From Balneola sp. (GTDB lineage Bacteria > Bacteroidota > Rhodothermia > Balneolales > Balneolaceae), in assembly GCA_003712055.1 (NCBI GenBank), contig RHLJ01000004.1, positions 372,001-436,000 of the forward strand: 64,000 nucleotides of DNA, given 5' to 3'. Below the pieces are notes generated by a model. The model was not told where the DNA came from, ran no database searches, and saw nothing but the letters and a program-made list of their open reading frames with translations. Numbering within the stretch: the first letter of the stretch is position 1; each line of letters opens with the position of its first letter. The position numbers and the translations under genes are program-made. Below, piece by piece: positions 16,681-26,250 of this stretch.

Positions 16681-16700
16681 AACTGACTAGTTAGTAAGTT
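16681..16700. promoter_or_regulatory. Related imperfect 20-bp palindrome, copy 2
   Basis: AACTGACTAGTTAGTAAGTT has the same ends as copy 1 and one unpaired position, and is also followed by T-rich DNA. It begins 38 bases after copy 1. The rest of the gap up to the E2 gene at 16825 holds no gene and probably the E2 promoter. Confidence 0.4.
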
Positions 16701-16824
16701 TTTAAAAGCGCTTTTTAGATATGATAGAAGGTGTTTCAATGTTTTGATCTGTTCGATTTTATCCAGAACTTTACACTCCTGTTTTTCAATAATAAAAGCC
16801 GCTCCGGCATAAAAGAATTTAACT

Positions 16825-18582
16825 ATGGCTAAGGTCGAAGTAGTAATGCCCCAGATGGGTGAATCAGTAATGGAAGGTACCGTTATTGAATGGTCAAAAA
16901 GTGTAGGGGATACAATAGAAGTAGATGAGACCTTGCTGGAAATCGCTACCGATAAAGTGGATAGTGAAGTGCCTTCTCCCGAAGCAGGTGTGTTAGTTGA
17001 GATTTTAGTAGAAGAAGGAGATACAATCGAAGTTGGTAAGCCAATTGCTATTATTGAAACAGATGCTAGTGCTGCCGAGCCTGTTGCTACTCCGGCACCC
17101 GAAGTAAAAGAAGAAGTCGTTGCTCCTGAAGCAGCACCAGCTGCTGTGGCTGTTCAGGAAGAGACGAAAGTAGAAGAGGTTCAAACTGAAACTGTTGTTG
17201 AAATTTCGGGTGGTGAACGGATTGAAGTAGTAATGCCTCAAATGGGAGAATCGGTAGTAGAGGCTACAGTGATCGAGTGGTCGAAAAATATTGGTGATTT
17301 GGTCGAAGAAGATGAAACCTTACTGGAAATCTCGACCGATAAAGTGGATAGTGAGGTGCCTTCACCTGCTGCAGGTACCCTCGTAGAGATTAGAGCAGAA
17401 GCTGATGAAACAATTGAAGTGGGTCAGGTAATAGCGGTAATTGCTACAGGAGAAGCTACCACAGTAAAAGCTCCTGCTCCAAAACAAGAAAATAAACCTG
17501 CAAAAGCTGCAATAACTAAAGAAGATGTAGCGCAAATGAGACCGGAAGACCTAATTGAAAACGGAGGCGGCGCTACTCCTGCAGGTGATATCCCAAGAGA
17601 AAGTAGTAGTGGTAAATTTTTCTCACCTCTTGTAAGATCTATTGCAAAAGAAGAAGGTATTTCTGTTCAGGAATTGGAATCTATTGAAGGAACAGGGCAG
17701 GGAGGTAGAGTATCGAAAAAAGATATTTTGGCCTATGTAAGTTCGAGAGGGAGCGCTATCAGCCAGCCTAAGCCAGCAGCAGCAAGTCAGCCAAAAACGG
17801 CTACTAAATCATCTGATGGTTCTATCCATGCAGGAGAACTAAATGTAAGTCATTCTCCAACTGGTGATGTAGAAGTAATCAAAATGGATCGTATGCGAAA
17901 GATGATCGCAGAGCATATGGTACGATCTAAGCAGACCTCAGCACACGTTACTACTTTTGCCGAAGTTGATGTTACCAACATGGTGAAATGGAGAAACGCC
18001 AACAAAAATAAATTTCTGGAGAAAACAGGGATCAAACTTACGTTTACTCCACTATTTGTAGAAGCCATCATCAAAGCTATGCTGGAATTTCCGATGATGA
18101 ACAGCTCAGTAGATGGTGACAATATTCTTCTAAAAAAGGACATTAACTTTGGTCTTGCAGTAGCATTAGGTACCGGAGGAGAAGGCGGGCTCATAGTTCC
18201 GGTAATTAAAAAATCACAGCAGAAAAATCTTGTCGGGCTGGCTGAATCAGTAAACGAAGTAGCTGCTAAAGCCAGAAGTAAAAAATTAAGCCCTGATGAT
18301 CTGGTTGGTGGTACCATCACCCTCACAAATTATGGAAGTGTTGGCAACCTGATGGGTACTCCTATCATAAATCAGCCGCAGGTAGCTATCATTGGTACAG
18401 GAGCAATTGTAAAGCGTCCGGTAGTTATCGAAACGAGTGAAGGTGATGTAATCGGAATTCGTCAGATGATGTTTCTGTCAATGAGTTACGATCACAGGAT
18501 AATTGACGGCGCCCATGGGGGGGCATTTGTAAATCGGGTAAAAGAAATACTTGAAAACTTTGACCTGGAACGTTCTGTATAA
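16825..18582 (+). CDS. Dihydrolipoamide acyltransferase (E2) of a 2-oxoacid dehydrogenase complex, two lipoyl domains
   Basis: 585 residues. Two lipoyl domains (about 2-77 and 131-208) carry lipoylation lysines in TDKVDSEVPSP at Lys44 and Lys173. They are separated by Ala/Pro/Glu-rich linkers. A peripheral subunit-binding domain (about 262-305, SPLVRSIAKEEG, GTGQGGRVSKKDIL) is followed by the catalytic domain (about 350-582) with active-site His557 and Asp561 in HRIIDG. Substrate choice between pyruvate, 2-oxoglutarate and branched-chain acids is unclear. The MPQMGESV lipoyl domain and sequence style are closest to the branched-chain/2-oxoglutarate group in Bacteroidota. No E1 or E3 gene lies nearby, so the complex is assembled from distant loci. 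A terminator follows. Confidence 0.92.
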   Translation: MAKVEVVMPQMGESVMEGTVIEWSKSVGDTIEVDETLLEIATDKVDSEVPSPEAGVLVEILVEEGDTIEVGKPIAIIETDASAAEPVATPAPEVKEEVVAPEAAPAAVAVQEETKVEEVQTETVVEISGGERIEVVMPQMGESVVEATVIEWSKNIGDLVEEDETLLEISTDKVDSEVPSPAAGTLVEIRAEADETIEVGQVIAVIATGEATTVKAPAPKQENKPAKAAITKEDVAQMRPEDLIENGGGATPAGDIPRESSSGKFFSPLVRSIAKEEGISVQELESIEGTGQGGRVSKKDILAYVSSRGSAISQPKPAAASQPKTATKSSDGSIHAGELNVSHSPTGDVEVIKMDRMRKMIAEHMVRSKQTSAHVTTFAEVDVTNMVKWRNANKNKFLEKTGIKLTFTPLFVEAIIKAMLEFPMMNSSVDGDNILLKKDINFGLAVALGTGGEGGLIVPVIKKSQQKNLVGLAESVNEVAAKARSKKLSPDDLVGGTITLTNYGSVGNLMGTPIINQPQVAIIGTGAIVKRPVVIETSEGDVIGIRQMMFLSMSYDHRIIDGAHGGAFVNRVKEILENFDLERSV

Positions 18583-18609
18583 GCATTACTGAACCTAAGC
18601 ATTGATTAT

Positions 18610-18637
18610 GAGACGTCGTCCTGACGTCTCTTTTTTT
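18610..18637 (+). terminator. Rho-independent terminator between E2 and panC
   Basis: Stem GAGACGTC/GACGTCTC with a GTCCT loop is followed by seven T. It overlaps the extended panC reading frame that starts with TTG at 18602, which argues that panC really begins at the ATG at 18644. Confidence 0.85.
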
Positions 18638-18643
18638 GATAAC

Positions 18644-19495
18644 ATGCATATAGTAAAAGAAATATCTGAAGTAAGAAGCCTGGTAAAAGCGTATCAAATG
18701 GCAGGCAAGACAATGGCATTCGTTCCTACTATGGGGGCTTTGCATCAAGGTCATTTATCTCTATTTCGGTTGGCAAAAGATTATGCAGATGAAGTAGTCG
18801 TTTCTATTTATGTGAATCCGGAGCAATTTGGACCTAATGAAGATTTTGGAAGCTATCCCCGAACGTTAGACCGAGACCTCACTTTTTGTGAAGAGGAAGG
18901 GGTGTCGATTGTATTTACTCCTTCCGATGAGATCATGTATGGTGCCGATAAAAAATATCTGAGTATCGAAATAGATGGACTCAACGATCACCTGGATGGG
19001 GGGAGCAGACCGGGATATTTTGAAGGTATTGTGCTGGTGGTAAATAAGTTATTCAATATTGTACAGCCGGATTATTCAGTATTTGGCCAAAAAGATTACC
19101 AACAGTTTTTGATTATAAACCAAATGGTTGAAGAGTTTAATCACAATTTAAAGCTTGTTATGGCTCCTATCGAGCGAGCTGAGGATGGATTGGCTTTAAG
19201 TAGTAGGAACGCTTATTTATCGGATCAAGAGAGAGAGAGGGCTCCAAAGATGTACGAATTAATGAAAATAGCAGTCAGGGAAATTAAGGCTGGATTGTTG
19301 GAGCCTAAATTAATGTTAGAGCAACAGCAAAACGAGCTAGAAGCATTAGGCTTTAAAAATGATTATCTTTGCGTTTATTCTATGGATAAACTTACTCCTG
19401 TTTCACAACTCAAAAAAGGAGAGACGTACCTAATTGCTGGTGCAGTTTATCTGGGTAAAACAAGGTTGATTGATAATATAATATTCGAGTGTTAG
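18644..19495 (+). CDS. panC: Pantothenate synthetase
   Basis: 283 residues. It joins pantoate and beta-alanine using ATP, the last step of vitamin B5 synthesis, in the cytosol. Family marks are FVPTMGALHQGHLSL (ATP-binding HxGH-type motif), VSIYVNPEQFGPNEDF, YPRTLDRDL, VFGQKDYQQ and LALSSRNAYLS (KMSKS-like). The frame stays open to a TTG at 18602, but that segment contains the terminator hairpin of the E2 gene, so ATG 18644 (MHIVKEISEV) is chosen. panD follows after 3 bases, so beta-alanine supply and use are encoded together. Confidence 0.95.
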   Translation: MHIVKEISEVRSLVKAYQMAGKTMAFVPTMGALHQGHLSLFRLAKDYADEVVVSIYVNPEQFGPNEDFGSYPRTLDRDLTFCEEEGVSIVFTPSDEIMYGADKKYLSIEIDGLNDHLDGGSRPGYFEGIVLVVNKLFNIVQPDYSVFGQKDYQQFLIINQMVEEFNHNLKLVMAPIERAEDGLALSSRNAYLSDQERERAPKMYELMKIAVREIKAGLLEPKLMLEQQQNELEALGFKNDYLCVYSMDKLTPVSQLKKGETYLIAGAVYLGKTRLIDNIIFEC

Positions 19496-19498
19496 GCA

Positions 19499-19909
19499 AT
19501 GAAGCTAACAATGTTCAAATCTAAATTGCACCAATTAAAGGTTACTGAAGCTAACCTTATGTATGAAGGTAGTATCACTATCGACCAGGACTTGTTGGAT
19601 GCAGCCAATCTTCTTCCTTATGAAAAAGTACAGGTACTAAATATTACCAACGGTAACCGTCTGGAAACGTATACGATACCGGGAGAGAGAGGAAGTCGAG
19701 TATGTTGCCTAAATGGTGCGGCAGCAAGACTTACTCAGGTGGATGATCGCATTATTGTAATAAGTTATGCGGAGATGTCTCCGGAAGAAGCAAGGGAGCA
19801 CAAGCCAAGAGTTGTGATTGTCGACGAGAATAATGACCCTAAATCAATTCTTGATTATTCTCAACCCGCAACGAAATATGATCTGGAAACGGGATTGCTG
19901 GATTTTTAG
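19499..19909 (+). CDS. panD: Aspartate 1-decarboxylase proenzyme
   Basis: 136 residues. This pyruvoyl enzyme makes beta-alanine from aspartate for PanC. The self-cleavage site is Gly24-Ser25 in YEGSITID; cleavage turns Ser25 into the pyruvoyl group. Tyr58 region ([11 protein letters not shown]) and the NGAAAR loop are conserved. ATG 19499 is used; ATG 19511 (MFKSKLH) is an alternative and is close to the usual family start. It forms an operon with panC. Confidence 0.95.
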   Translation: MKLTMFKSKLHQLKVTEANLMYEGSITIDQDLLDAANLLPYEKVQVLNITNGNRLETYTIPGERGSRVCCLNGAAARLTQVDDRIIVISYAEMSPEEAREHKPRVVIVDENNDPKSILDYSQPATKYDLETGLLDF

Positions 19910-19927
19910 TTTTTACTTTTTGTTACC

Positions 19928-19948
19928 AAAAGTTGTAAAACTTTTTTT
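19928..19948 (+). terminator. Weak AT-rich hairpin after panD
   Basis: AAAAGTT, loop GTAA, AACTTTT, then TTT. The stem is AT-rich and weak, but it sits 19 bases after the panD stop, where a terminator is expected. Confidence 0.4.
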
Positions 19949-20012
19949 GGTTGTCGGCCGTCTTCTTACAAATCGGCATATCTTAAGCTGTTAATAACTC
20001 ATTACTCTATCC

Positions 20013-21272
20013 ATGCAAAAGAAAATTATAATTCCAGTTATAATCGTTTTAGTCGTTACCACAGCCTGGTTTCTGACATCGAGAGATAACTCAGAAAATA
20101 CAGAGCTGTTCGCTACACCTACAGTAGGTGAATTTGTTGTAGATGTAACTACAACCGGAGAGCTTAGGGCAAAGAACTCTACAGAAATTAAAGGGCCCCA
20201 GGGTGTTCGAGATTTCAGAGTAAACAACATGAGGATACAGCGCCTCATTCCTGAGGGCACTATTGTTGAAAAAGGTGATTTTGTTGCCGAACTCGATCGC
20301 TCGGAGATTATGGGAAAGCTACAGGATGCTCAATTAGATCTTCAATCAGCTCAATCTCAGGTTACACAGGCTCAATTGGATAGTACCCTGGAACTTTCTC
20401 AAGCACGAGATAATCTTATAAATCTCGAATTTGCATTGGAAGAGCGGCAAATTGCCGTAGATCAGTCCAAGTATGAATCTCCTGCTGTACAAAGGCAGGC
20501 AGAAATTGATTTGGATAAAGCCACTCGGCAATTGGCTCAGGAACTTAAAAACTATGATACAAAGGTTAAGCAGGCCGAGGCCAAACTTAGAGAAGTAGAA
20601 ACAGAATTAACCAAAAAGCAGAACGAGATTAATAAAATTCGTGAGTTGATGGGTGAATTCACAGTATTTGCTCCGGATAAAGGGATGGTGATTTACAGAA
20701 GAAACTGGAATGGAGCCAAAATCACAGAGGGAGAACAAATCAGTGCATGGAGTCCGGTAGTAGCTGAACTTCCTGACTTCACTATTATGGAATCAGTTAC
20801 CTATGTAAATGAGGTAGATATCCAAAAAGTAGAAGTTGGTCAGATAGTGCAAATTGGGCTGGATGCAGTTCCTGATAAACGATTAACAGGAATTGTGACC
20901 GATGTTGCCAATATTGGAGAGCAAAGAAAGAACTATGATTCCAAAGTATTCGAAGTAACTATTGAGGTTAACGAAAGCGACAGCTTGCTTCGCCCCGCCA
21001 TGACGACGAGCAACAAGATTTTAATCGATCAAATTGAAGAAGTCTTACATGTCCCACTGGAAGCTGTACATGCTGTAGATTCACTAAGTTTTGTTTTTAT
21101 AAGAGATGGTATTTCTCCAGTAATGCAACAAGTGGAGCTTGGGCTTATAAATGACAACTCGGTGATTATACATCGGGGTGTTTCAACCGAAGACCAGTTA
21201 TTTTTGACGGTCCCAAGTGATACCTCAGGGATCAAAAGACTTATGCTGAGCGAACAAATCACCCAAAACTAG
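20013..21272 (+). CDS. HlyD/MacA-family periplasmic adaptor
   Basis: 419 residues. One N-terminal membrane anchor (IIIPVIIVLVVTTAWFL) is followed by a split biotinyl-lipoyl domain, a long coiled coil (about residues 105-215, QLDLQSAQSQVTQAQ through ETELTKKQNEINKIREL), and beta-barrel and membrane-proximal domains. It would join the inner-membrane FtsX-like permease to the outer-membrane TolC-type channel encoded directly downstream (gap 6 bases, then an 8-base overlap). This layout matches MacAB-TolC-type exporters of lipids, peptides or antibiotics. Confidence 0.88.
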   Translation: MQKKIIIPVIIVLVVTTAWFLTSRDNSENTELFATPTVGEFVVDVTTTGELRAKNSTEIKGPQGVRDFRVNNMRIQRLIPEGTIVEKGDFVAELDRSEIMGKLQDAQLDLQSAQSQVTQAQLDSTLELSQARDNLINLEFALEERQIAVDQSKYESPAVQRQAEIDLDKATRQLAQELKNYDTKVKQAEAKLREVETELTKKQNEINKIRELMGEFTVFAPDKGMVIYRRNWNGAKITEGEQISAWSPVVAELPDFTIMESVTYVNEVDIQKVEVGQIVQIGLDAVPDKRLTGIVTDVANIGEQRKNYDSKVFEVTIEVNESDSLLRPAMTTSNKILIDQIEEVLHVPLEAVHAVDSLSFVFIRDGISPVMQQVELGLINDNSVIIHRGVSTEDQLFLTVPSDTSGIKRLMLSEQITQN

Positions 21273-21278
21273 CGCTCA

Positions 21279-22640
21279 GTGTTACAAAAACTACTCTACA
21301 ATTTTGATATCGCCATTGAGGCAATACAGAGGAATAAACTGCGCGCTTTTCTCACTTCATTGGGAATTATTTTTGGTGTTGCCTCAGTAATCGCGATGCT
21401 TGCAATAGGTACGGGAGCTCAACAAGAGGTGCTGGCGCAAATGCAGTTGCTTGGAACCAACAATGTTATTGTACAGCCCGTGCTGGAGCAATTTGAAGGA
21501 TCCTTAACAGACGCAAATGAGGGAGAGAGCGATATCAAAAGGTATTCTCCCGGGCTTTCACTTCATGACTTGAACAGTATAAAAGAATATGTACCAGAAG
21601 TAGAATATGTAAGTCCTGAAATCATATTTGAGACAAATTTTATTCGGAATGCCAGAATGAGGAGTGGTAAAGTAGTTGGGGTAAATGACGAGTACTTCTT
21701 CATCAGCAATTTCGATATTCAGAACGGCAGCAATTTTTCGGACTTACAGATTCAGAACGCAGAGCCTGTTGCTATTATAGGCAGTGATGTTCGAACCAAA
21801 TTTTTTGCAGGAGAAGAGCCCATCGGGAAGAAAATTAAAGTTGGAAACCTCTGGCTTACTGTTATTGGAGTTCTCGAAAAAAAAGAGCTTTCAACTGAAA
21901 ACATCGAAAGCCTTGGTATCAGGAATTACAACCTGGATATATTTATGCCTGCTACAACACTCTTGCTTCGCTTCAAGAACAGAGCATTGGTTACTAAAGA
22001 TGATATAGATGCTAGTGCGGGCGGTTTTGGAGGACGTGTAATTATTTTTGGGGGGGCCGATGAGGAAGAGGAAGAAGGAGATGTGAACTATAATCAATTG
22101 GACAAGCTCATTGTTCGAGTTACTGATTCAAAATTTAGTGTTTCTATCGCCGATGTACTCTCCAGAATGTTAAAGAGGCGTCATAATGAGGTGGTTGATT
22201 TCGAGATCATTGTTCCTGAGCAACTACTACAGCAGGAGCAGAGAACAAAGCGAATTTTCAATATAGTGTTATCATCCATTGCGTCAATATCTCTGATTGT
22301 AGGCGGGATTGGAATCATGAATATCATGCTTGCCTCGGTAGTTGAACGTTATCGTGAGATTGGTGTAAGGATGGCAGTAGGGGCACAAAAGAAGGATATC
22401 GAACTTCAGTTTTTAACAGAGGCGCTAGCAATAAGTATAACCGGAGGGGTGCTCGGTATTATTCTTGGTATGGGCTTTAGCTTTGCAATTCAGCTCTCAG
22501 CCGAGATAGCAACAATAGTAACGCCTATGTCTATTGTAATTTCCTTTGGGGTAGCCCTCATCATTGGAGTAGTTTTTGGTTATTTCCCAGCAAAAAGAGC
22601 AGCACAACAAGACCCAGTACACGCATTACGCCATGAATAA
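21279..22640 (+). CDS. MacB/FtsX-type ABC transporter permease, without ATPase domain
   Basis: 453 residues, GTG start. One membrane helix at about 20-42 (AFLTSLGIIFGVASVIAML) is followed by a large MacB_PCD periplasmic domain (about 45-320) and three C-terminal helices (about 325-350, 370-400, 408-435). The FtsX signature GGIGIMNIMLASVVERYREIG lies at the first of these. No Walker A or B motif is present, so unlike Escherichia coli MacB it has no fused nucleotide-binding domain. No separate ATPase gene lies in this operon, so one must be supplied from elsewhere. It is the middle gene of an adaptor-permease-TolC operon. Confidence 0.88.
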   Translation: MLQKLLYNFDIAIEAIQRNKLRAFLTSLGIIFGVASVIAMLAIGTGAQQEVLAQMQLLGTNNVIVQPVLEQFEGSLTDANEGESDIKRYSPGLSLHDLNSIKEYVPEVEYVSPEIIFETNFIRNARMRSGKVVGVNDEYFFISNFDIQNGSNFSDLQIQNAEPVAIIGSDVRTKFFAGEEPIGKKIKVGNLWLTVIGVLEKKELSTENIESLGIRNYNLDIFMPATTLLLRFKNRALVTKDDIDASAGGFGGRVIIFGGADEEEEEGDVNYNQLDKLIVRVTDSKFSVSIADVLSRMLKRRHNEVVDFEIIVPEQLLQQEQRTKRIFNIVLSSIASISLIVGGIGIMNIMLASVVERYREIGVRMAVGAQKKDIELQFLTEALAISITGGVLGIILGMGFSFAIQLSAEIATIVTPMSIVISFGVALIIGVVFGYFPAKRAAQQDPVHALRHE

Positions 22641-24105
22641 ATCTGTATTACTAGTCACAATCTTACTTTTATTGGTAGTGCCAACCAGAAGTGTTGACGC
22701 TCAGCAGCAGGTACTTACTCTGGAACAGAGTATTGAGTATGCAAAGCAGAATAGTCCGCTTTCACGAGCAGCTCGATTTTCAATTTTGTCAGCCAAGTGG
22801 AGATATAAATCATTCAGGGCTGATTTATTACCAAGCTTCACATTAGCCGGAGATGCGCCAAATTATAATAAGTCTATCTTTTCTAATACTCTCGATGATG
22901 GTACAATTACCTTTTCTTCAAGAACTCAATCCGAAGCTTCAGCGGCCTTATCTATAAATCAAAGTATCCTTCCAACCGGGGGAAATCTCTCTCTTTCATC
23001 TGGAATAACACGTCTTGGAATTTTCCAAGATGAGAATACTTATTTGTGGCAAAGTACACCGCTTATCGCCAGTTTTCGTCAACCTATATTTCAATTTAAC
23101 TCATTAAAATGGAATAACAGAACCGAGCCACTTCGATATCAGATAGCTCAAAAGCAGTATATCGAGGATATGGAAACTATCGCTTTTACAGTGACCCAGA
23201 GTTTTTTCGATTTGTTGCTAGCTAAGATAAACGTAGAAGTTTCGGAGTTTAACGTTACAGTAAACGACTCTATATATAATATTTCACAAGGGCGCTTTCA
23301 GGTAGGTAACATTGCAGAAAATGAATTACTTCAAAGTGAGCTTGAGTATCGGAATGCAACTGCTTCATTAACTACCGCTCAGTTAAGTTATCTAAGAGCA
23401 GAGGAGAATTTTAAAGCACTACTTGGGATTGATGATAATGTAGAACTTGAAATTGTTGTGCCATCCGTTGCACCAATAGTTAACGTAGATGTTGATAAAG
23501 CATTAAACCTGGCTCTTGAGAATAATAGTGCGTCCCTGCAGTTTGAGTTAAATGAATTGCTCGCTGATCAGGCATATGAGCAAGCCAAAAGAAATACTGG
23601 GTTCTCAGCTACATTGAGAGCTGATTTTGGGTTAAACCAAACTTCCACTGAATTTTCAGAATTATACGAAGACCCTCAAAACCGACAATTTTTTACGCTT
23701 AGCTTTCAGATACCCTTGTTTAATTGGGGAAAGAACCTGGCCGAGATTCGATCAGCAAGAAACCTACAGCAAGAAACCGCTAACACTATTGCTTATGATA
23801 AGCTAAGGTTTGAGCTAAGTGTACAAAGTACGGTTCGCGAATTCCCTCAGCTTAGAGATCAGGTAGAATTGGCAAGGATCTCTGATGATATCGCAGCTAG
23901 GAGATATGATGTAGCCAAAAACCGATACCTGATCGGTAGAATTGATGTAACAGATCTGTTTATTGCTCAGAACCAGAAAGACAGCTCTAGAAGAAGCTAT
24001 GTTCAATCTCTGAGAAGCTATTGGGAAGGATACTACAACCTTCGAAGACTTACGCTGTATGATTTCGAAAGTGATCTACCAATCTTATATATGACGAATT
24101 TTTAA
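22633..24105 (+). CDS. TolC-family outer-membrane efflux protein
   Basis: 490 residues. A signal peptide (MNKSVLLVTILLLLVVPTRS...DAQ) is followed by two outer-membrane efflux protein repeats with long helices. ATG 22633 is chosen over the longer frame (22576) because it starts directly with the signal peptide and overlaps the permease stop by 8 bases. Its partners are the adaptor and permease upstream. Its TAA stop shares the 4-base TTAA with the stop of the convergent M20 gene. Confidence 0.9.
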   Translation: MNKSVLLVTILLLLVVPTRSVDAQQQVLTLEQSIEYAKQNSPLSRAARFSILSAKWRYKSFRADLLPSFTLAGDAPNYNKSIFSNTLDDGTITFSSRTQSEASAALSINQSILPTGGNLSLSSGITRLGIFQDENTYLWQSTPLIASFRQPIFQFNSLKWNNRTEPLRYQIAQKQYIEDMETIAFTVTQSFFDLLLAKINVEVSEFNVTVNDSIYNISQGRFQVGNIAENELLQSELEYRNATASLTTAQLSYLRAEENFKALLGIDDNVELEIVVPSVAPIVNVDVDKALNLALENNSASLQFELNELLADQAYEQAKRNTGFSATLRADFGLNQTSTEFSELYEDPQNRQFFTLSFQIPLFNWGKNLAEIRSARNLQQETANTIAYDKLRFELSVQSTVREFPQLRDQVELARISDDIAARRYDVAKNRYLIGRIDVTDLFIAQNQKDSSRRSYVQSLRSYWEGYYNLRRLTLYDFESDLPILYMTNF

Positions 24106-25475
24106 GAGCTAAACTCTGGGAGCAACTCAAAAAAGCGAGCAGAGGTTTTAATCCCTCTGTAAAAATCTTCTATTGAGAAATGTTCGTTAGGTGAATGTAT
24201 AGCATTGCTGGTAAGCCCAAAACCCATCAGGATTGACTCTACTCCTAATACTCGTTTAAAGTCAGCAACAATAGGGATTGATCCGCCTTCTCTGGAGAAT
24301 AGTACCTCTTTTTCATATACCTCTTCGAATGCTTTTGCACCGGCTTTTAATCCGTAAAAATCCAGATTCGTTATAGAAGCAAAGCCTCCATGGTGCTCTG
24401 TTACGGTAACTTTCACAGTTTCAGGTGCGATGCTTTCAAAGTATTCTTTAAACAATCGGGCAATCTCTTTTGGATGTTGATCAGGTACCAGTCGCATGCT
24501 GATTTTTGCTCCGGCTTTTGATGGGAGTACTGTTTTTGCTCCTTCTCCTTGGTATCCTCCCCATATTCCATTTACATCGAGAGTAGGACGTGCTGAAGCT
24601 CTTTCCAGGGTAGTATATCCACTTTCACCATGAACAGCTTCAATATCGAGTGATTTTTTATATGCTTCTTCATCAAAGGGAAGAGAGGCAGAAGCATCAC
24701 GGTCGGCTTGAGTTAGTGGGACTACAGAGTCATAGAAACCAGGAATTTGAATAACTCCGTTTTCGTCCTTCAATTTGGACACCATCTCACATAATACATT
24801 CAAAGGATTTTCTACAGCTCCACCATAAACTCCAGAATGCAAATCACGATTGGGGCCAATCACTTCTACCTCCATATAAGCCAGCCCTCGAAGCCCATAA
24901 GTAATAGATGGCTGATCTTTGCCAAACATGGCTGTATCTGAGATTAGCACCATATCACAAGCAAGCAACTCTTTATGGGTTTCGAGAAATGGAACGAGGT
25001 TTGGAGAACCGATTTCTTCTTCTCCTTCCAGGATAAACTTTACGTTTACTGGTATCGGATTTCCTGATTTTACAAAGGATTCTATTGCCTTTACATGAGT
25101 AAACGCCTGGCCCTTGTCATCACTTGCACCACGTGCATAGATATTCCCATTTTTTATGGTTGGTTCAAATGCTGGTGTATCCCAAAGTTCATCAGGATCA
25201 GATGGTTGAACATCGTAATGACCATATACTAAAACTGTTGGTCGGTCAGGGTAAGGACAGTGTTCACCATAAACAATAGGGTTTCCGGGAGTTTCGAAAA
25301 GTTCGACCCGACTCAATTCGAGTGAGTGGAGTTGTTCAATAAGGAAATTAGCTGCTTTTTGAATCGCTTCTTTCTTTGTTGAATCAGTACTTATACTGGG
25401 AATCCTGAGTAGGTCTAGTAGTTCTTCTAAAAATCTATCTTGGTTAGTTTCGATATATGCTTGAGGTGTACTCAT
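24102..25475 (-). CDS. M20-family dipeptidase/metallopeptidase
   Basis: 457 residues. Zinc-binding and catalytic marks are VYGHYDVQPSD (His and catalytic Asp), GASDDKGQ (bridging Asp), LEGEEEIGSPN (catalytic Glu-Glu), and REGGSIPIV and NAIHSPNEHF near the end. It matches cytosolic M20 dipeptidases (carnosinase/PepV-like). The frame extends to 25562, but ATG 25475 (MSTPQAYIETNQDRFL) fits the family and lies 10 bases after the batE stop, so it is likely the last gene of the leftward bat operon. A functional link with Bat proteins is not evident. Confidence 0.9.
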   Translation of the reverse strand: MSTPQAYIETNQDRFLEELLDLLRIPSISTDSTKKEAIQKAANFLIEQLHSLELSRVELFETPGNPIVYGEHCPYPDRPTVLVYGHYDVQPSDPDELWDTPAFEPTIKNGNIYARGASDDKGQAFTHVKAIESFVKSGNPIPVNVKFILEGEEEIGSPNLVPFLETHKELLACDMVLISDTAMFGKDQPSITYGLRGLAYMEVEVIGPNRDLHSGVYGGAVENPLNVLCEMVSKLKDENGVIQIPGFYDSVVPLTQADRDASASLPFDEEAYKKSLDIEAVHGESGYTTLERASARPTLDVNGIWGGYQGEGAKTVLPSKAGAKISMRLVPDQHPKEIARLFKEYFESIAPETVKVTVTEHHGGFASITNLDFYGLKAGAKAFEEVYEKEVLFSREGGSIPIVADFKRVLGVESILMGFGLTSNAIHSPNEHFSIEDFYRGIKTSARFFELLPEFSS

Positions 25476-25485
25476 AGTTTGTTCT

Positions 25486-26250
25486 TTATAAAATTTTGAC
25501 TCCTTGTGTATGTATCCATCCAAATTGGCCGTTGCCCAATCTAATATAAAGCCAATTATCATGCTCAGAACTCAATGATTCATCAACAGTTATTTCATAA
25601 CCTTCGTAAGCCAGGCTTACTAATTCAGAAGCATCATCAGGCCGCTGCCGAACCTGGATCTCATTCTCTATAATAACAGCCTGACTATATCTGTAATCAA
25701 CGTAGTCCACATAAAATGCGAGTAATACTAGCAACACTCCGGGTATTAGCATCGATAACAAAATGGCTCTATACCTCTTAGGATTTAGTGTGGTAAACCA
25801 CCGAAGAAGGATTAAGATTAGTGTGCAAAACAGAAGAATAAAGCCAATTAGAAAAACACCTGTAGAAGTGGGTTCTTCCTTTAGCCAGTCAACAGCACGG
25901 TCCCATGGTAGTTTTGGGAGCATTGCAGATTGTCTGCTGAATTGTGATTCAACATATTGTAATGCTTCAAGGGCAGAAGATTTTGTGGTTGGAAAAGAGC
26001 TAGCTTTTAGGAAGTAATATTTAGCAAGACCAATTGAATCTATTTGCGTGGCTGCAATTCCCATATTTAGGAATAATGCACCGGATACCATATTCATGGA
26101 TTCAATATTCCGGTATTGATTAAGTGCATCGTAGTACTCGCTTTCTTCGAGCAGAGTATTTGCCTGATCAAAGAGCAATTGGGCACTTTCCTGTGCCTTT
26201 CCTAATACCGTTATCATTAAACTCAAAAGAAGAATACTCAGCTTCTTCAT
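25486..26250 (-). CDS. batE: BatE-like TPR and SH3b membrane protein
   Basis: 254 residues: signal peptide 1-19, TPR-like helices about 22-105, two membrane helices about 130-150 and 162-182, and a C-terminal bacterial SH3 domain about 192-254 (VRQRPDDASELV, GWIHTQGVKIL). This domain order is that of BatE in Bacteroides/Leptospira-type aerotolerance loci. The ATG overlaps the batD stop by one base (TAATG), showing coupling. Confidence 0.82.
   Translation of the reverse strand: MKKLSILLLSLMITVLGKAQESAQLLFDQANTLLEESEYYDALNQYRNIESMNMVSGALFLNMGIAATQIDSIGLAKYYFLKASSFPTTKSSALEALQYVESQFSRQSAMLPKLPWDRAVDWLKEEPTSTGVFLIGFILLFCTLILILLRWFTTLNPKRYRAILLSMLIPGVLLVLLAFYVDYVDYRYSQAVIIENEIQVRQRPDDASELVSLAYEGYEITVDESLSSEHDNWLYIRLGNGQFGWIHTQGVKIL

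Noticed and set aside
17850-18326. 158-codon open frame on the minus strand inside the E2 gene
   Set aside because: It mirrors the well-supported acyltransferase coding sequence, has no recognisable domain and no ribosome site.
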